Assembly: GCF_014217805.1 (NCBI RefSeq)
Contig: NZ_CP055156.1
Location: 4,160,585 to 4,224,584 of the forward strand
DNA length: 64,000 nt
Direction of reading: 5' to 3'
DNA from: Adhaeribacter swui
GTDB lineage: Bacteria; Bacteroidota; Bacteroidia; Cytophagales; Hymenobacteraceae
Made by a program: the position numbers and the translations under genes. Under the pieces are notes generated by a model that had not been told where the DNA came from, did not search any database, and saw only the letters and a program-made list of their open reading frames with translations. Shown here piece after piece: positions 17,874-27,869 of this stretch (within the stretch, counting starts at the first letter, position 1; each line of letters opens with the position of its first letter).

Positions 17874-20800
17874 AACCCAGGTTTTACAGGTAATATAATA
17901 ATAAAATCTGCCCCTTTTCCTTCTTCTGTTTCTAATTTTAATTGCCCACCGTGGCCTTTATTTATAATGTCATAGCTAAGAGATAAACCTAATCCGGTGC
18001 CTTGCCCGGTTGGCTTGGTGGTAAAAAAAGGCTGAAAGACTTTTTGCTTTATATTTTCCGGAATGCCACTGCCATTATCCCTGATCCTGATTTCTATTTT
18101 ATCACCTAAGTCTTTGGTAATTACTTGAACTTCCGGGTGATATTGCCCATTTAGCAATTGTTTTTTCTGGGCAACTGCATAAAAAGCATTATTAAATAAA
18201 TTTAGCAGCACCCGACCCAAATCCTGCGGCAGCACTTCGGTTTTAGGTAAATCGGGAGCAAAATCTTTTACCAATGCAGCATTAAATTCTTTGTCTTTGG
18301 CCCGCAACCCATGATAACTTAAGCGCAAATATTCATCGGCTAAGGCATTAATATTGGTAAGTTGTTTTTCTGTTGACCCTGCTCTGGAATGTTGCAGCAT
18401 GCCTTTCACAATGGCATCGGCCCGTTTGCCGTGGTAATTTATCTTTTGCAGGTTTTCTTTCAAGTCAGTAGATATGGCCAGCACTTCCGTTGTATTGCCA
18501 TTTTGAGCTTCTTCTTCTAATTCGTCTAGCAACTCTATACTAACTTCCGAAAAGTTGTTGACAAAATTGAGGGGGTTTTGAATTTCGTGCGCAATTCCGG
18601 CGGTAAGTTCACCCAAGGAGGCCATTTTCTCGGATTGTATGAGCTGGGTTTGGGAGGTTTTCAGGTTTGCTAAGGCCTGGGATATTTCTTCATTGGCCTG
18701 GCTTAATTGGGAGGTTCGCAGGTTTACTTTACTTTCCAGCAGTTGATTTTCGCGACGTAAAACTCGGGAACGATGCAAAATATACATACGTAAAACCGCC
18801 GCAAATAAAATTATATAAAAGGTATACGCCCACCAGGTACGCCACCAGGGGGGGTGAATGATAACGGTGATGGTGGCATCCCGCTCATTCCAGAGACCAT
18901 CGCTGCTGGCGGCTTTAACCGAAAATGTATAGGTGCCTGGAGCCAAGTTGGTATAGGTAGCCGAGCGTTGTGTACCGCCAGAGATCCAGTTGGTATCGTA
19001 ACCGGACAGCCTGTATTTATATTGGTTAAACGAAGGATTAGCATAATGAAAAGCGACAAACTGAAACGTAACCCGGTTTTGGTTGTATTTTAGTTCTATT
19101 CTTTTTTGATTCGTCAGAATAATAATGCTATCACGGGTGCCGGCTTTATTCTGATTGGTAAAGCTCATGGTTTGCAGAATTACTTCCGGCCGGGTTGTAT
19201 TGTAAACAAGATTATCCGGGTTAAAGCGCAGAATGCCCGTACTGGTGCCAGCGAGCCAGTCGCCGTTGGATGCCGTGGCGGAACCACCATAAACCATGTC
19301 GCCGGCAGGCAACCCATTCTGTAGAGTGAGCTGCCGTATAGCAAAATTTCTAGGGTTCATAATAGAGTAACCTCGGCCGCCGCCCAGCCACAGGTTACCG
19401 GCTTTATCCTCCCGGATGGTAGAAATATTATCGTATACCAGACCCTCTTTTTCGGTGAAACGTCGGTAGTGGCCGGTTTTCCGATCAAAAAGAAATAAAC
19501 CCCATAAATAAGTGCCGGCCCAGAGCCGGCCTTGCCGGTCTTCGAAAATGGAAGTAATACATTGCAAACCCTTATCGCTATTATAATAGGAGGTAAATTT
19601 ACCCGTTTTGAGGTTTAATTTATTTAAGCCGCCGCCGTTGGTGCCTACCCACAATATTCCTTGGCTATCTTCAAACAAAGAATTTACCTGGATATCATCC
19701 AGCTCTCCTTTCTCAGGGGCATTATTACCCGAATTGACAATATAGGGATAACGGGTGAATTTTCCGGATTGACGGACTAAGCGACATAACCCGCCCTTAT
19801 GGGTACCTACCCATAAATTGCCCCGGGAGTCTTCCAGAATACTTATGACAGCATCATTGCTAAGGGAAGTAGAATCAGTTTTTTTATTTTTATAGTTGGT
19901 TACTTTTTTGGTTTGAGGATCATACCGGAATAAACCATCATTCAAACTTCCAATCCAGGCTATTCCTTCCTTATCTATTAAAATAGCTCTGCGCACTTGT
20001 ATAAGCTTTCCAGCAGCCAGGTTTACCGATTCAAACTGGGTTAAGTTTTTATCACTTTCAAATAAACCTTTGGGGGTACTTATCAAATACTTCCCACTTT
20101 TTAATCGGGCTATACTATACGCATAGCCTCCCGGATAACCGGCACCAGTGCCCGTCTGCTGAATAAATTGGAACTGCGACTGCTTTTCGTTTAACCGGAA
20201 TATGCCATGGCCCCTGCCTGCCACCCATAAACTGCCGTTTCTGTCTACGAACGAGTTTTGCAGCACATTGGTCGGTAAGCCCCCCGGCTTATTCTCATCA
20301 GCGGCAAACCGGCGCAAGGCGGCGCCCGGCGAGGCCAAGTACAGCAATCCTTTGCCCGAGAGCACCCACAAGGCCCCGTTGCGGCCTTCTCTTATATCAA
20401 AGCAACTATCCGCATCTGCTTCCAGGTTTTTGTCGTTAACTTTATAGCTGGTAAACGTTCCGCCGGAGGGGTTAAATTTCAGAATACCTTTATTGGTGCC
20501 TACCCATAAGCGGTGGGCCTTGTCCTCAAAAAGGGTCAGCATTTTTTCGGTTCCCTGGCCGGAAACCGGGCTTTTAAAACTTTTTATGCTTTTGGTATCC
20601 GGATTATATTGTACCAGGCGGCTGCCTGCCTTCGTTCTTATAATCAGCCATAGCAAACCCGGCTGGGAAGGCGCCTCATATAGATAGGCAATATATTGCT
20701 TATTAGCCGTATCGGGACTGGCCAGAAATTGGTCAAACTTTTTTTTATGGGCATTATACTGGTACAAGCCATTTTGAGTACCTAACCAGACTCGGCCTTT

Positions 20801-21373
20801 AGAATCATTAATGAGTTCATTAAAGTCATTGGTGGGGAGATGATATTTTCCGGTAGCCAGCGAATCGTAGGTAACCATGTCGCCGGTAACTGGATGAAAG
20901 CGGTCGATATGTTTTTGGAATTCCACAGTTAAATTGGCGATCCAGAGATAGCCTTCTTTATCTTCTGCTTTTACAACTGTCCAACCATTCATTTCAATCT
21001 CTTTTTTAGAGGAAAGGTGCGGAAAGTGTGTAAAATTATCCTGAGAACGGTTAAACCGGAATACCCCCTGCTGTAAAGTGCCAATCCAGAGGTTATCTTT
21101 GCTGTCTTCAAAGATGTACCAAACCGACCGAAAAGTGCGATCCTTTTTATCCGCAGTTTCCAGGTTATATACTTTCAGGTTATACCCATCATAGCGGACC
21201 AGCCCGTTTTGCGTACCAAACCACATGTAGCCCAGCTTATCCTGCAAAGAACACGTAATAAAATTTTCCGGTAAGCCATTTTCTACAGAGAGCCGGGTAA
21301 AATTCAATTCCCGGATTTGGCTAAGCCCCGGAAAGCTTATTAAGAGAATTAAAAGGCCGTAAAGCTTTTTCAT
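17870..21373 (-). CDS. Hybrid-type propeller sensor histidine kinase without receiver
   Basis: A 1167-residue kinase with signal peptide (1-18) and a large periplasmic region of repeated Reg_prop units (patterns like GYMWFGTQNGLVRYD and GNLWVGTHKGGLCRL) forming two seven-bladed propellers to about residue 730. A Y_Y_Y domain (KYRLSGYDTNW), a membrane helix (WWAYTFYIILFAAVLRMYI) and a coiled coil follow. The core has H near 925 (GIAHEIQNP), N box, DNGSGIP and GTGLGLSLS. Unlike SusR/HTCS regulators it lacks receiver and AraC domains, so it must signal in trans, plausibly to the receivers at 13019-14439. The ligand is unknown. Confidence 0.93.
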   Translation of the reverse strand: MKKLYGLLILLISFPGLSQIRELNFTRLSVENGLPENFITCSLQDKLGYMWFGTQNGLVRYDGYNLKVYNLETADKKDRTFRSVWYIFEDSKDNLWIGTLQQGVFRFNRSQDNFTHFPHLSSKKEIEMNGWTVVKAEDKEGYLWIANLTVEFQKHIDRFHPVTGDMVTYDSLATGKYHLPTNDFNELINDSKGRVWLGTQNGLYQYNAHKKKFDQFLASPDTANKQYIAYLYEAPSQPGLLWLIIRTKAGSRLVQYNPDTKSIKSFKSPVSGQGTEKMLTLFEDKAHRLWVGTNKGILKFNPSGGTFTSYKVNDKNLEADADSCFDIREGRNGALWVLSGKGLLYLASPGAALRRFAADENKPGGLPTNVLQNSFVDRNGSLWVAGRGHGIFRLNEKQSQFQFIQQTGTGAGYPGGYAYSIARLKSGKYLISTPKGLFESDKNLTQFESVNLAAGKLIQVRRAILIDKEGIAWIGSLNDGLFRYDPQTKKVTNYKNKKTDSTSLSNDAVISILEDSRGNLWVGTHKGGLCRLVRQSGKFTRYPYIVNSGNNAPEKGELDDIQVNSLFEDSQGILWVGTNGGGLNKLNLKTGKFTSYYNSDKGLQCITSIFEDRQGRLWAGTYLWGLFLFDRKTGHYRRFTEKEGLVYDNISTIREDKAGNLWLGGGRGYSIMNPRNFAIRQLTLQNGLPAGDMVYGGSATASNGDWLAGTSTGILRFNPDNLVYNTTRPEVILQTMSFTNQNKAGTRDSIIILTNQKRIELKYNQNRVTFQFVAFHYANPSFNQYKYRLSGYDTNWISGGTQRSATYTNLAPGTYTFSVKAASSDGLWNERDATITVIIHPPWWRTWWAYTFYIILFAAVLRMYILHRSRVLRRENQLLESKVNLRTSQLSQANEEISQALANLKTSQTQLIQSEKMASLGELTAGIAHEIQNPLNFVNNFSEVSIELLDELEEEAQNGNTTEVLAISTDLKENLQKINYHGKRADAIVKGMLQHSRAGSTEKQLTNINALADEYLRLSYHGLRAKDKEFNAALVKDFAPDLPKTEVLPQDLGRVLLNLFNNAFYAVAQKKQLLNGQYHPEVQVITKDLGDKIEIRIRDNGSGIPENIKQKVFQPFFTTKPTGQGTGLGLSLSYDIINKGHGGQLKLETEEGKGADFIIILPVKPGL

Positions 21374-21387
21374 GTGGGTAAGGTTGT

Positions 21388-24300
21388 TTAATGAATGGAT
21401 GGGTTTGCCGGCAGGGAAACAATAAACTCAGTAAACTCCCCTTTAATGGAATTTACTTTTAAAAAGCCATTATGGCCTTTAGTAATAATATCGTAGCTCA
21501 ACGACAAGCCTAAACCAGTGCCTTGCCCGGTGGGTTTGGTAGTGAAGAACGGCTGAAAAATCTTATTTTTTAAATTTTCCGGAATTCCAACGCCATTATC
21601 CCACACCCTAATTTCTACGTTTCCGTTTTGCTGGCTGGTGCTTACTTTAATTTCGGGTTGATATTGGCCGTTTAGTTGGGTTTTCTTTTGCTGCGTGGCG
21701 TAAAAAGCGTTGTTAAATACGTTTACCAGTACCCGGCCCAACTCCAGCGGATTAACTTCTATTTTGCCTAAATTATTATCAAAAGCAGTGACTAAGATGG
21801 CATTAAAATCCTTATTCTTGGAGCGTAGGCCGTGGTAGGAGAGACGTAGGTATTCATCTGTTAAAGCATTTATATCAGTGGGTTCTTTCTGACCGGAACT
21901 AATGCGGGAATGTTCCAGCATACCTTTTACAATGGCATCGGCACGTTTGCCATGATGATTTATCTTTTGAAGGTTTTCAATAACATTGCCGGTAATATGT
22001 AGTGATTCTTGCTTATCACCATTTTGGATTTCGGCCTTTAATTCTTCTAGTAATTCCGCACTTACTTCCGAGAAATTATTAATAAAGTTGAGCGGATTCA
22101 TTATTTCATGCGCAATGCCGGCAGTTAGTTCACCTAACGAAGCCATTTTCTCTTTTTGGATAAGTTGGGCTTGTGCAGACTTTAAATCCAGGAGCGTTTT
22201 TTCTATTTGTTGTTTAGCGTTTTCTAGTTTTGTAAAGTCTTCATACCGAGCATAAGCCGTGGAAAAGGCATTGGCAAGTGATTGAACCAGGCTGATTTCA
22301 TCCTCAGTAAGTGGTGCGGTATTGCCTACATACAACATGCCTTGCAAAAAAGGTACAAAGTGTAGATATAGATTTTCAGGAGGTTTTTCAGCACTGTATT
22401 TTTCATCCTTTTTTATAAGGCTTGCTTCCAATAAACTTTTTGTCCAGACGGCAAATTTTGGTGCGTCCCAATGGTCAATAAATAGTTGATTTTTTCGCCA
22501 GTAATGTAATACACCATCTACAAATTCTTTATTGCTAAAAGGTAACTTAAATGCTGCTAACGCTTCTCCTTCGGGGGTAGATAAATATACACTTGCCTGT
22601 TGTTCTTCCTCGCTCAAAATAAAAACCCCGCAACGTGTAAAGGGTACATTTAAAATGGTTAACTCATTCCAAATGAGCGGTATGATTCTATCCAGGTCGT
22701 TGGTGGTGCGCATAGAGGCGATCTCCGCACGCACACGGTCAACTGACGCCTGCCTAACCGCTTCTTTGGCGGCTGCTTCGGCTTTTTGCAAATCAAGAAA
22801 GCGGGTGTACGTTTGTTCAAAGGCTTTTCCAAAGCGCATGAGGGTTTTATTCTGCTCATCGGAATACGGAATTGCTGAATAATTATAAATAGTAAGCGCC
22901 ACTGTTTTCATTAATACAGCTGACACCAAATAACCAGCACTGCTATACAGCACTTTTCTTCTTTCTTCTGTTACCGGAGCATACTTAAAAAAGTGATCAT
23001 AAAAGCGGTCTTTTTCTTCCTTCGTACAGGTAAGTGTATAGAAGTGTTCTCCATTTTTCTTTGCCTCAGCAGGACGGCGGAATATTGGGTGATCTATATA
23101 AGGAACATCGATCCGGGCTGCATATTGCTGACCGGGTGCCGCTATCCAGAGCCTAAAATCATCACTTTCATTAATGTCTACTGCAAAACTTGCCGAGTCA
23201 ATGTTGAAGTGTAAGCTGTATAACTGATCAAAAATTACCTGTATAACTTCTCTTAACTCTTCACTTGTTTGCATTGCCATACTGCGACTGCGCACACGTT
23301 CCAGTGCGGCTTCTATTTGCGCTTCCTTTGCTTGCTCTTCCGCTTTTTGCAGGTCTAGAAAACGCGTATAGGTTTGTTCGAACACTCTACCAAATCTTTT
23401 TAGGGTATTATTTTGTTCTTCTGAATATAAAATGCTGTCATAATTTTGGATATTCAATGCAACTGTTTTCATCAACATAGAAGATTGTGTCCAGCCATTG
23501 GTAGTATACATAAAATTTCTTCTTTCTTCCGTTACCGGAGCATATTTGAAAAAATGGTCAAAAAACCTGTCTTTTTCCTCCTTGGTACAGGTAAGAGTAT
23601 AAAAATCTTCCCCTTTTTCTTTTGCTTCCACATAACGATTGAATATTGGATGATCAATGAAAGGAAAATTAATTCGAGAGGCATATTGCTGACCGGGAGC
23701 TGCCACCCAAACCCTTAAATCATTACTTTCGTGTAATTCAACCGCAAAACTGGCCGAATGGATATTAAAACCAAGTTCACATAACTGATGCAATACCAAT
23801 TGAATTACTTCTTTTAGCTCCTCGCTTTTTTGCATAGCCATGGAGCGGCTTCTTACTCTTTCCAGTGCGGCTTCTATTTGCGCTTCCTTTGTTTGCTCTT
23901 CTGCTTTTTGCAGGTCCAGAAAACGGGTATAGGTTTGTTCAAATACATTACCAAATCGCATGACGGTATTATTCTGTTCTTCAGAAAAAGGAATGCCGGA
24001 GTAATTATAAATATTTAAGGCAACCGTTTTCATTAATACAGATGATTGCGTCCAGCCAGTGCTACTATACATGACTTTTCTTCTTTCCTCCGTTACTGGG
24101 GCGTATTTAAAAAAATGATCAAAAAAACTGTCTTTCTCTTCCGTTGTGCAGGTAAGTGTATAAAAATGCTCCTCTTTTTCCTGTGCTTCTAATAAGCGGT
24201 TGAATATGGGATGATCTATATAAGGAAGATTGATCCGGGAAGCGTATTGCTGACCGGGAGCTGCCACCCAAACTTGCAAATCAAGGCTTTTTCGAAAATC

Positions 24301-24960
24301 TACCACAAAGCTCGCTGAGTCTATATTGAATTCTAGCCCGCATAGCTCATCCAGTATCAGTTGAATGACTTCCTTCAACTCCTCACTTTTATGCATGGAC
24401 ATCATCTTGGCCCGTACTCTTTCCAAAGCGGCTTCAATCTCTAACTGCCGGTTTTTTTGTTCCAATTCACCGGTTTTTTCATTTACCAGCCTTAGCAGTT
24501 GCTCATTTTTCCTTTCCCACTCTTTAATAATATGCCAAGTGTCCTCGGTTGTTGATCCATCATCAGGTTTAGAAGCATGTACATGAACAGCCAGCCATTG
24601 CTCATTCTGAAATTCCATTACCATTGTTAGCCTAATACAAATTTCATGTTGATTGCCCTCCACCATTATGTTTAATATTAATTCTGTGACAATAATTGCT
24701 ACATCTTCCTTTGCTGAAGTTTTGTGGAATACAGGTGTTGCTGCAATATGGATAATATGACCTTTTGATTGTGCCCGTTGTTTGGATATTAGTTGTACAT
24801 ATTCTTTTAATGAAAACACTCTTTCGTCTCTAGTAGTACCATAGATCATCATGTTTTCTGCCACAAGATGTGGGGCTAATTCTAAGGGCAGGTTGCCTAA
24901 ATGTAGCTGTATAAATTTTTCATATGCTTCATGCAAGGCTTGTTCTTTTTGTGCTCTCAT
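21388..24960 (-). CDS. Soluble histidine kinase with triplicated GAF-like sensor units
   Basis: A 1190-residue protein with no signal peptide or membrane helix. Residues 1-135 resemble a SnoaL/NTF2-like fold. A coiled coil leads to three near-identical 187-residue units (175-361, 362-548, 549-735), each opening IEAALERVR and containing WVAAPGQQYA, DHPIFNR and FFKYAPVTEERR. A diverged fourth unit (736-912) follows, then the kinase core with H951 (AHEIMNPLNF), DNGVGIP and GTGLGLSLS. The units look like GAF-type ligand-binding domains. It sits 6 bases after the TPR kinase and 14 bases before the propeller kinase gene. Confidence 0.9.
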   Translation of the reverse strand: MRAQKEQALHEAYEKFIQLHLGNLPLELAPHLVAENMMIYGTTRDERVFSLKEYVQLISKQRAQSKGHIIHIAATPVFHKTSAKEDVAIIVTELILNIMVEGNQHEICIRLTMVMEFQNEQWLAVHVHASKPDDGSTTEDTWHIIKEWERKNEQLLRLVNEKTGELEQKNRQLEIEAALERVRAKMMSMHKSEELKEVIQLILDELCGLEFNIDSASFVVDFRKSLDLQVWVAAPGQQYASRINLPYIDHPIFNRLLEAQEKEEHFYTLTCTTEEKDSFFDHFFKYAPVTEERRKVMYSSTGWTQSSVLMKTVALNIYNYSGIPFSEEQNNTVMRFGNVFEQTYTRFLDLQKAEEQTKEAQIEAALERVRSRSMAMQKSEELKEVIQLVLHQLCELGFNIHSASFAVELHESNDLRVWVAAPGQQYASRINFPFIDHPIFNRYVEAKEKGEDFYTLTCTKEEKDRFFDHFFKYAPVTEERRNFMYTTNGWTQSSMLMKTVALNIQNYDSILYSEEQNNTLKRFGRVFEQTYTRFLDLQKAEEQAKEAQIEAALERVRSRSMAMQTSEELREVIQVIFDQLYSLHFNIDSASFAVDINESDDFRLWIAAPGQQYAARIDVPYIDHPIFRRPAEAKKNGEHFYTLTCTKEEKDRFYDHFFKYAPVTEERRKVLYSSAGYLVSAVLMKTVALTIYNYSAIPYSDEQNKTLMRFGKAFEQTYTRFLDLQKAEAAAKEAVRQASVDRVRAEIASMRTTNDLDRIIPLIWNELTILNVPFTRCGVFILSEEEQQASVYLSTPEGEALAAFKLPFSNKEFVDGVLHYWRKNQLFIDHWDAPKFAVWTKSLLEASLIKKDEKYSAEKPPENLYLHFVPFLQGMLYVGNTAPLTEDEISLVQSLANAFSTAYARYEDFTKLENAKQQIEKTLLDLKSAQAQLIQKEKMASLGELTAGIAHEIMNPLNFINNFSEVSAELLEELKAEIQNGDKQESLHITGNVIENLQKINHHGKRADAIVKGMLEHSRISSGQKEPTDINALTDEYLRLSYHGLRSKNKDFNAILVTAFDNNLGKIEVNPLELGRVLVNVFNNAFYATQQKKTQLNGQYQPEIKVSTSQQNGNVEIRVWDNGVGIPENLKNKIFQPFFTTKPTGQGTGLGLSLSYDIITKGHNGFLKVNSIKGEFTEFIVSLPANPSIH
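22756..24438 (-). repeat. Three tandem 561-bp in-frame repeats within the kinase gene
   Basis: Repeat units at 24438-23878, 23877-23317 and 23316-22756 each encode 187 residues with the same landmarks in the same order. The stretch coding for QKAEEQ.KEAQIEAALERVR at the unit junctions is almost unchanged. A fourth diverged unit spans about 22755-22225. The equal length points to recent in-frame duplication. Confidence 0.88.
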
Positions 24961-24966
24961 ATTTAT

Positions 24967-27186
24967 TTAAGCAATAGGTAATATAACTATAAACTCTACA
25001 AACTCCCCTTCCTTTGTCTCTACCTTCAGTTTACCACCGTGCTGTTTGGTAACAATATCGTAAGCCAGCGAAAGCCCCAAACCAGTGCCTTGACCCGTAG
25101 GTTTGGTGGTAAAAAAAGGTTGAAATATTTTATTTTTTAAATTTTCCGGAATCCCGGTGCCGTTATCTCGCACCTTAATTTCTACGTGGCCATTTTGTTG
25201 ATAAGTGCTCACCGATATTTCGGGTTGGTACTGGCCGTTTAGTTGGGCTTTTTTCTGCTGGGTGGCGTAAAAGGCATTGTTAAATATGTTTACCAGTACC
25301 CGTCCCAACTCCAGGGGATTAACTTCTATTTTGCTGAGGCTATTATCAAAATCAGTTGTAAAAGTTACGTTAAATTCTTTGTTTTTGGCCTGCACGTTGT
25401 TATATGCCAAGCGAAAATACTCCGGAATTAAACTGTTGATATTGATGAGTTTTTTCTCGCCGGAACTAGGGCGGGAGTGTTGCAGCATGGCTTTTACAAT
25501 GCCATCGGCCCGGCTGCCGTGATGCTGAATCTTTTTTAAATTTTCTTTAATATCGCCGGCTATCGCTAAGGCTTCTTCGGTGTCGCCTTTTTGCAGTTCT
25601 TCCTCCAGTTCGTCTAGTAGTTCGGCGCTTACTTCCGAAAAATTATTGACAAAATTTAACGGATTTTGAATTTCGTGGGCAATGCCGGCGGTAAGTTCGC
25701 CCAGCGACGCCATTTTTTCGGACTGAATTAGTTGCGCCTGGGTGCTTTTTAAACGGGTAAGGGTATTCTGAATTTCTTCTTTTTGCCCTTGCAGCAAAGC
25801 ATTGGCTTTTTGCTTGTTCCGGTAGGCTCTTAACGAAACCACCGCCAGAACAAAGGTTAGTGCCAAACCAATACCTAGAGCCCACTGCCGGGTGCGGGTT
25901 ATGGCGTCTTTGTTTTTTTGCGCGAGTTGCTGGGCTTCCTGTTGCTTATTAAATTCATAAGTCATGCTGAGCTCCGTTACTTCCCGGATGTTATCGCGGC
26001 TAAGTACCGAATCGGCAATTTGGGCGGAGGTTTTGTAGTAGCTTAAAGCTTTGTTAAAGTTGCCTGTTTGCTCGTAACAGTAAGACAAATCTTTAAATGT
26101 CTGCCCTACATCTTCCCGGTAAGTTTCGGTATTTTCCAGGGCGTTTACACTTTTTTCGAGGTAATAAATAGCGGTTTTATACTGCTTCTGGCCCCGTAAA
26201 ATCGAGCCCATCCTGGAATATGCCTGAAAAATAATGTACGATTGACCCGACGAATCGGCCAGAGCAATGGCTTGTTTGGCTAAGGCGCTTGCCCGTGCAA
26301 ACTGTTCCTGGGTTTCGAGGGCGCCGGCAGCTTTAGACAGGCTAGCAGCTTGTATACCGTAATCGCCCATTTCGCGCCCTAATCTTGCGGCTATAATGGC
26401 ATAATTGTAAGCTTTACGCGCTTCTTTTTTCTCGCTGTATAAGTTAGAAAGGTTCGAGTAGGCGTACAGTTCTACATTTTTAATTTTTTCTTTTTTTGCC
26501 AGCTTAATGGCTTTTAACAAAGTAAGCCGGGACCGCAAGGTATCTTTCATGCTGGCATAAATGAGCCCTAAATTCAGGTTGGTATAAGCTTGGTTCGATA
26601 CATCATTATTGGCCACAGCTAAATCCAGGGATTTTTGTTGATAGGCCAGCGCCTGCCTGAAATTAGATTGCATCTGGTAGCCAATGGCAATATTGCCGTA
26701 GTAGGTGGCTAAACGTTCCTGGTAGTTGTTGCGCTCGGCAATGCCAATGGCTTTTTCCAGGTTAAAAATAGACGAATCGTACTTGCCTTGGATGCCGAAA
26801 TACATGCCGTAGGTAGCATAGGTATTACTCAGGCCCAGAGAATCTTTTAAATCTAAAAATAATTTCCGGGCAATGTCCATATGTTCCCTGGCTGGTTTAA
26901 AATTACCTTTCAGGCTGTAACTGCTGGCCAAGTTAATGCGGGCGGCTGCCTGCCCGGCAGCGTACTTAATTTTTTGGGCGTGTTGTAAATTTTGCAGACC
27001 TTGTTGCTCGGCGGAGTCCAGGTTTTCGCGGATCAGCAACCTGATTTTTTTGTTGCGGAGATTAATTTTGGCGGTATCGGAAGTAGCCTTACTTATCAGA
27101 TAACTTAAACTATCCAGCGGACTCGTCTGGGCGCAGGCAATTTTACCAAAAAGCAATAAAAACAAAGCCGCCGTAATACATTTCAT
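24967..27186 (-). CDS. TPR sensor histidine kinase
   Basis: A 739-residue kinase: signal peptide (MKCITAALFLLLFGKIACAQ), nine or so tetratricopeptide repeats over residues 40-390, a membrane helix (QWALGIGLALTFVLAVVSL, near 430), a coiled coil, then the core with the phospho-acceptor His near 500 (GIAHEIQNP), N box IFNNAFYA, DNGTGIP and GTGLGLSLA. It is the first gene of the signalling operon; nothing precedes it for 683 bases. Its intact layout is the model for the split kinase at 15888-17873. The periplasmic TPRs probably bind a protein or peptide, but the ligand is unknown. Confidence 0.93.
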   Translation of the reverse strand: MKCITAALFLLLFGKIACAQTSPLDSLSYLISKATSDTAKINLRNKKIRLLIRENLDSAEQQGLQNLQHAQKIKYAAGQAAARINLASSYSLKGNFKPAREHMDIARKLFLDLKDSLGLSNTYATYGMYFGIQGKYDSSIFNLEKAIGIAERNNYQERLATYYGNIAIGYQMQSNFRQALAYQQKSLDLAVANNDVSNQAYTNLNLGLIYASMKDTLRSRLTLLKAIKLAKKEKIKNVELYAYSNLSNLYSEKKEARKAYNYAIIAARLGREMGDYGIQAASLSKAAGALETQEQFARASALAKQAIALADSSGQSYIIFQAYSRMGSILRGQKQYKTAIYYLEKSVNALENTETYREDVGQTFKDLSYCYEQTGNFNKALSYYKTSAQIADSVLSRDNIREVTELSMTYEFNKQQEAQQLAQKNKDAITRTRQWALGIGLALTFVLAVVSLRAYRNKQKANALLQGQKEEIQNTLTRLKSTQAQLIQSEKMASLGELTAGIAHEIQNPLNFVNNFSEVSAELLDELEEELQKGDTEEALAIAGDIKENLKKIQHHGSRADGIVKAMLQHSRPSSGEKKLININSLIPEYFRLAYNNVQAKNKEFNVTFTTDFDNSLSKIEVNPLELGRVLVNIFNNAFYATQQKKAQLNGQYQPEISVSTYQQNGHVEIKVRDNGTGIPENLKNKIFQPFFTTKPTGQGTGLGLSLAYDIVTKQHGGKLKVETKEGEFVEFIVILPIA

Positions 27187-27869
27187 CAGACTTAAGAAAA
27201 GTAGTTTATTTCTTTATCATGTAATTCATCTGTCGTGTTTGAATTTAAATTGAAGGAACTGGTTTGGAGCGCCTAAATCTTAAATACCGGGAGAGTTGAG
27301 TAATTATATTTTTAAAAAATAGCGGAATTAGCTACCCTATAAACTGGAAACGGGCTGCAAAAAAAGATCGGAGTCGCCGCTGTACACGTGCTTAAACCAG
27401 CTTTGCGCTGGTAATTTTTACTAGCAGCAGTTTGGCAAAAATTAACCTCACGCACGAAATAAAAATAGCAGGTTCTTGGCGCTTTTATCAGTCTAATTTA
27501 TTGATTTTAAAAATAATAGCTTGCTAGCCAAGGGCAGTTAATTTAACTAAAGTTTATTTAATAATAACAAAGCTGCCACTATCATTTTAAAGAAGTTTTT
27601 AGAGATAAATCTGGAGACTTGAAAAATGAAATTTTTAAAAAATGAGGTTTAAGTTTTTGATAGGCTTTACTTAACGAAATTAGGAGGGAAGAATAGTGTA
27701 TAAACCGTAACAAGTTGTTCTTTATTCCTGCTATTTCAATAGGAATCTAACCAGTAAGTATTTGGTTACATCTTTCCCCAATAACGGGAATAGTATAGAG
27801 GGAAGAACATAACAAGCTGCGTTACCAGGTTCTTTGGTGTGTGTAAATTCTTCGTTGAATCCATGTTAT
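27187..27869. other. Long intergenic region upstream of the signalling operon
   Basis: About 680 bases between the start of the TPR kinase gene and the stop of the antiporter gene, both on the minus strand. It must hold the operon promoter, but no convincing TTG-N19-TAnnTTTG pair was found on that strand. No gene, RNA or insertion is recognised. Confidence 0.5.

Noticed and set aside
27187-27869. tRNA or small RNA gene in the long gap
   Set aside because: No cloverleaf pattern or GTTCGA arm is visible, and no conserved hairpin with a T-run was found.
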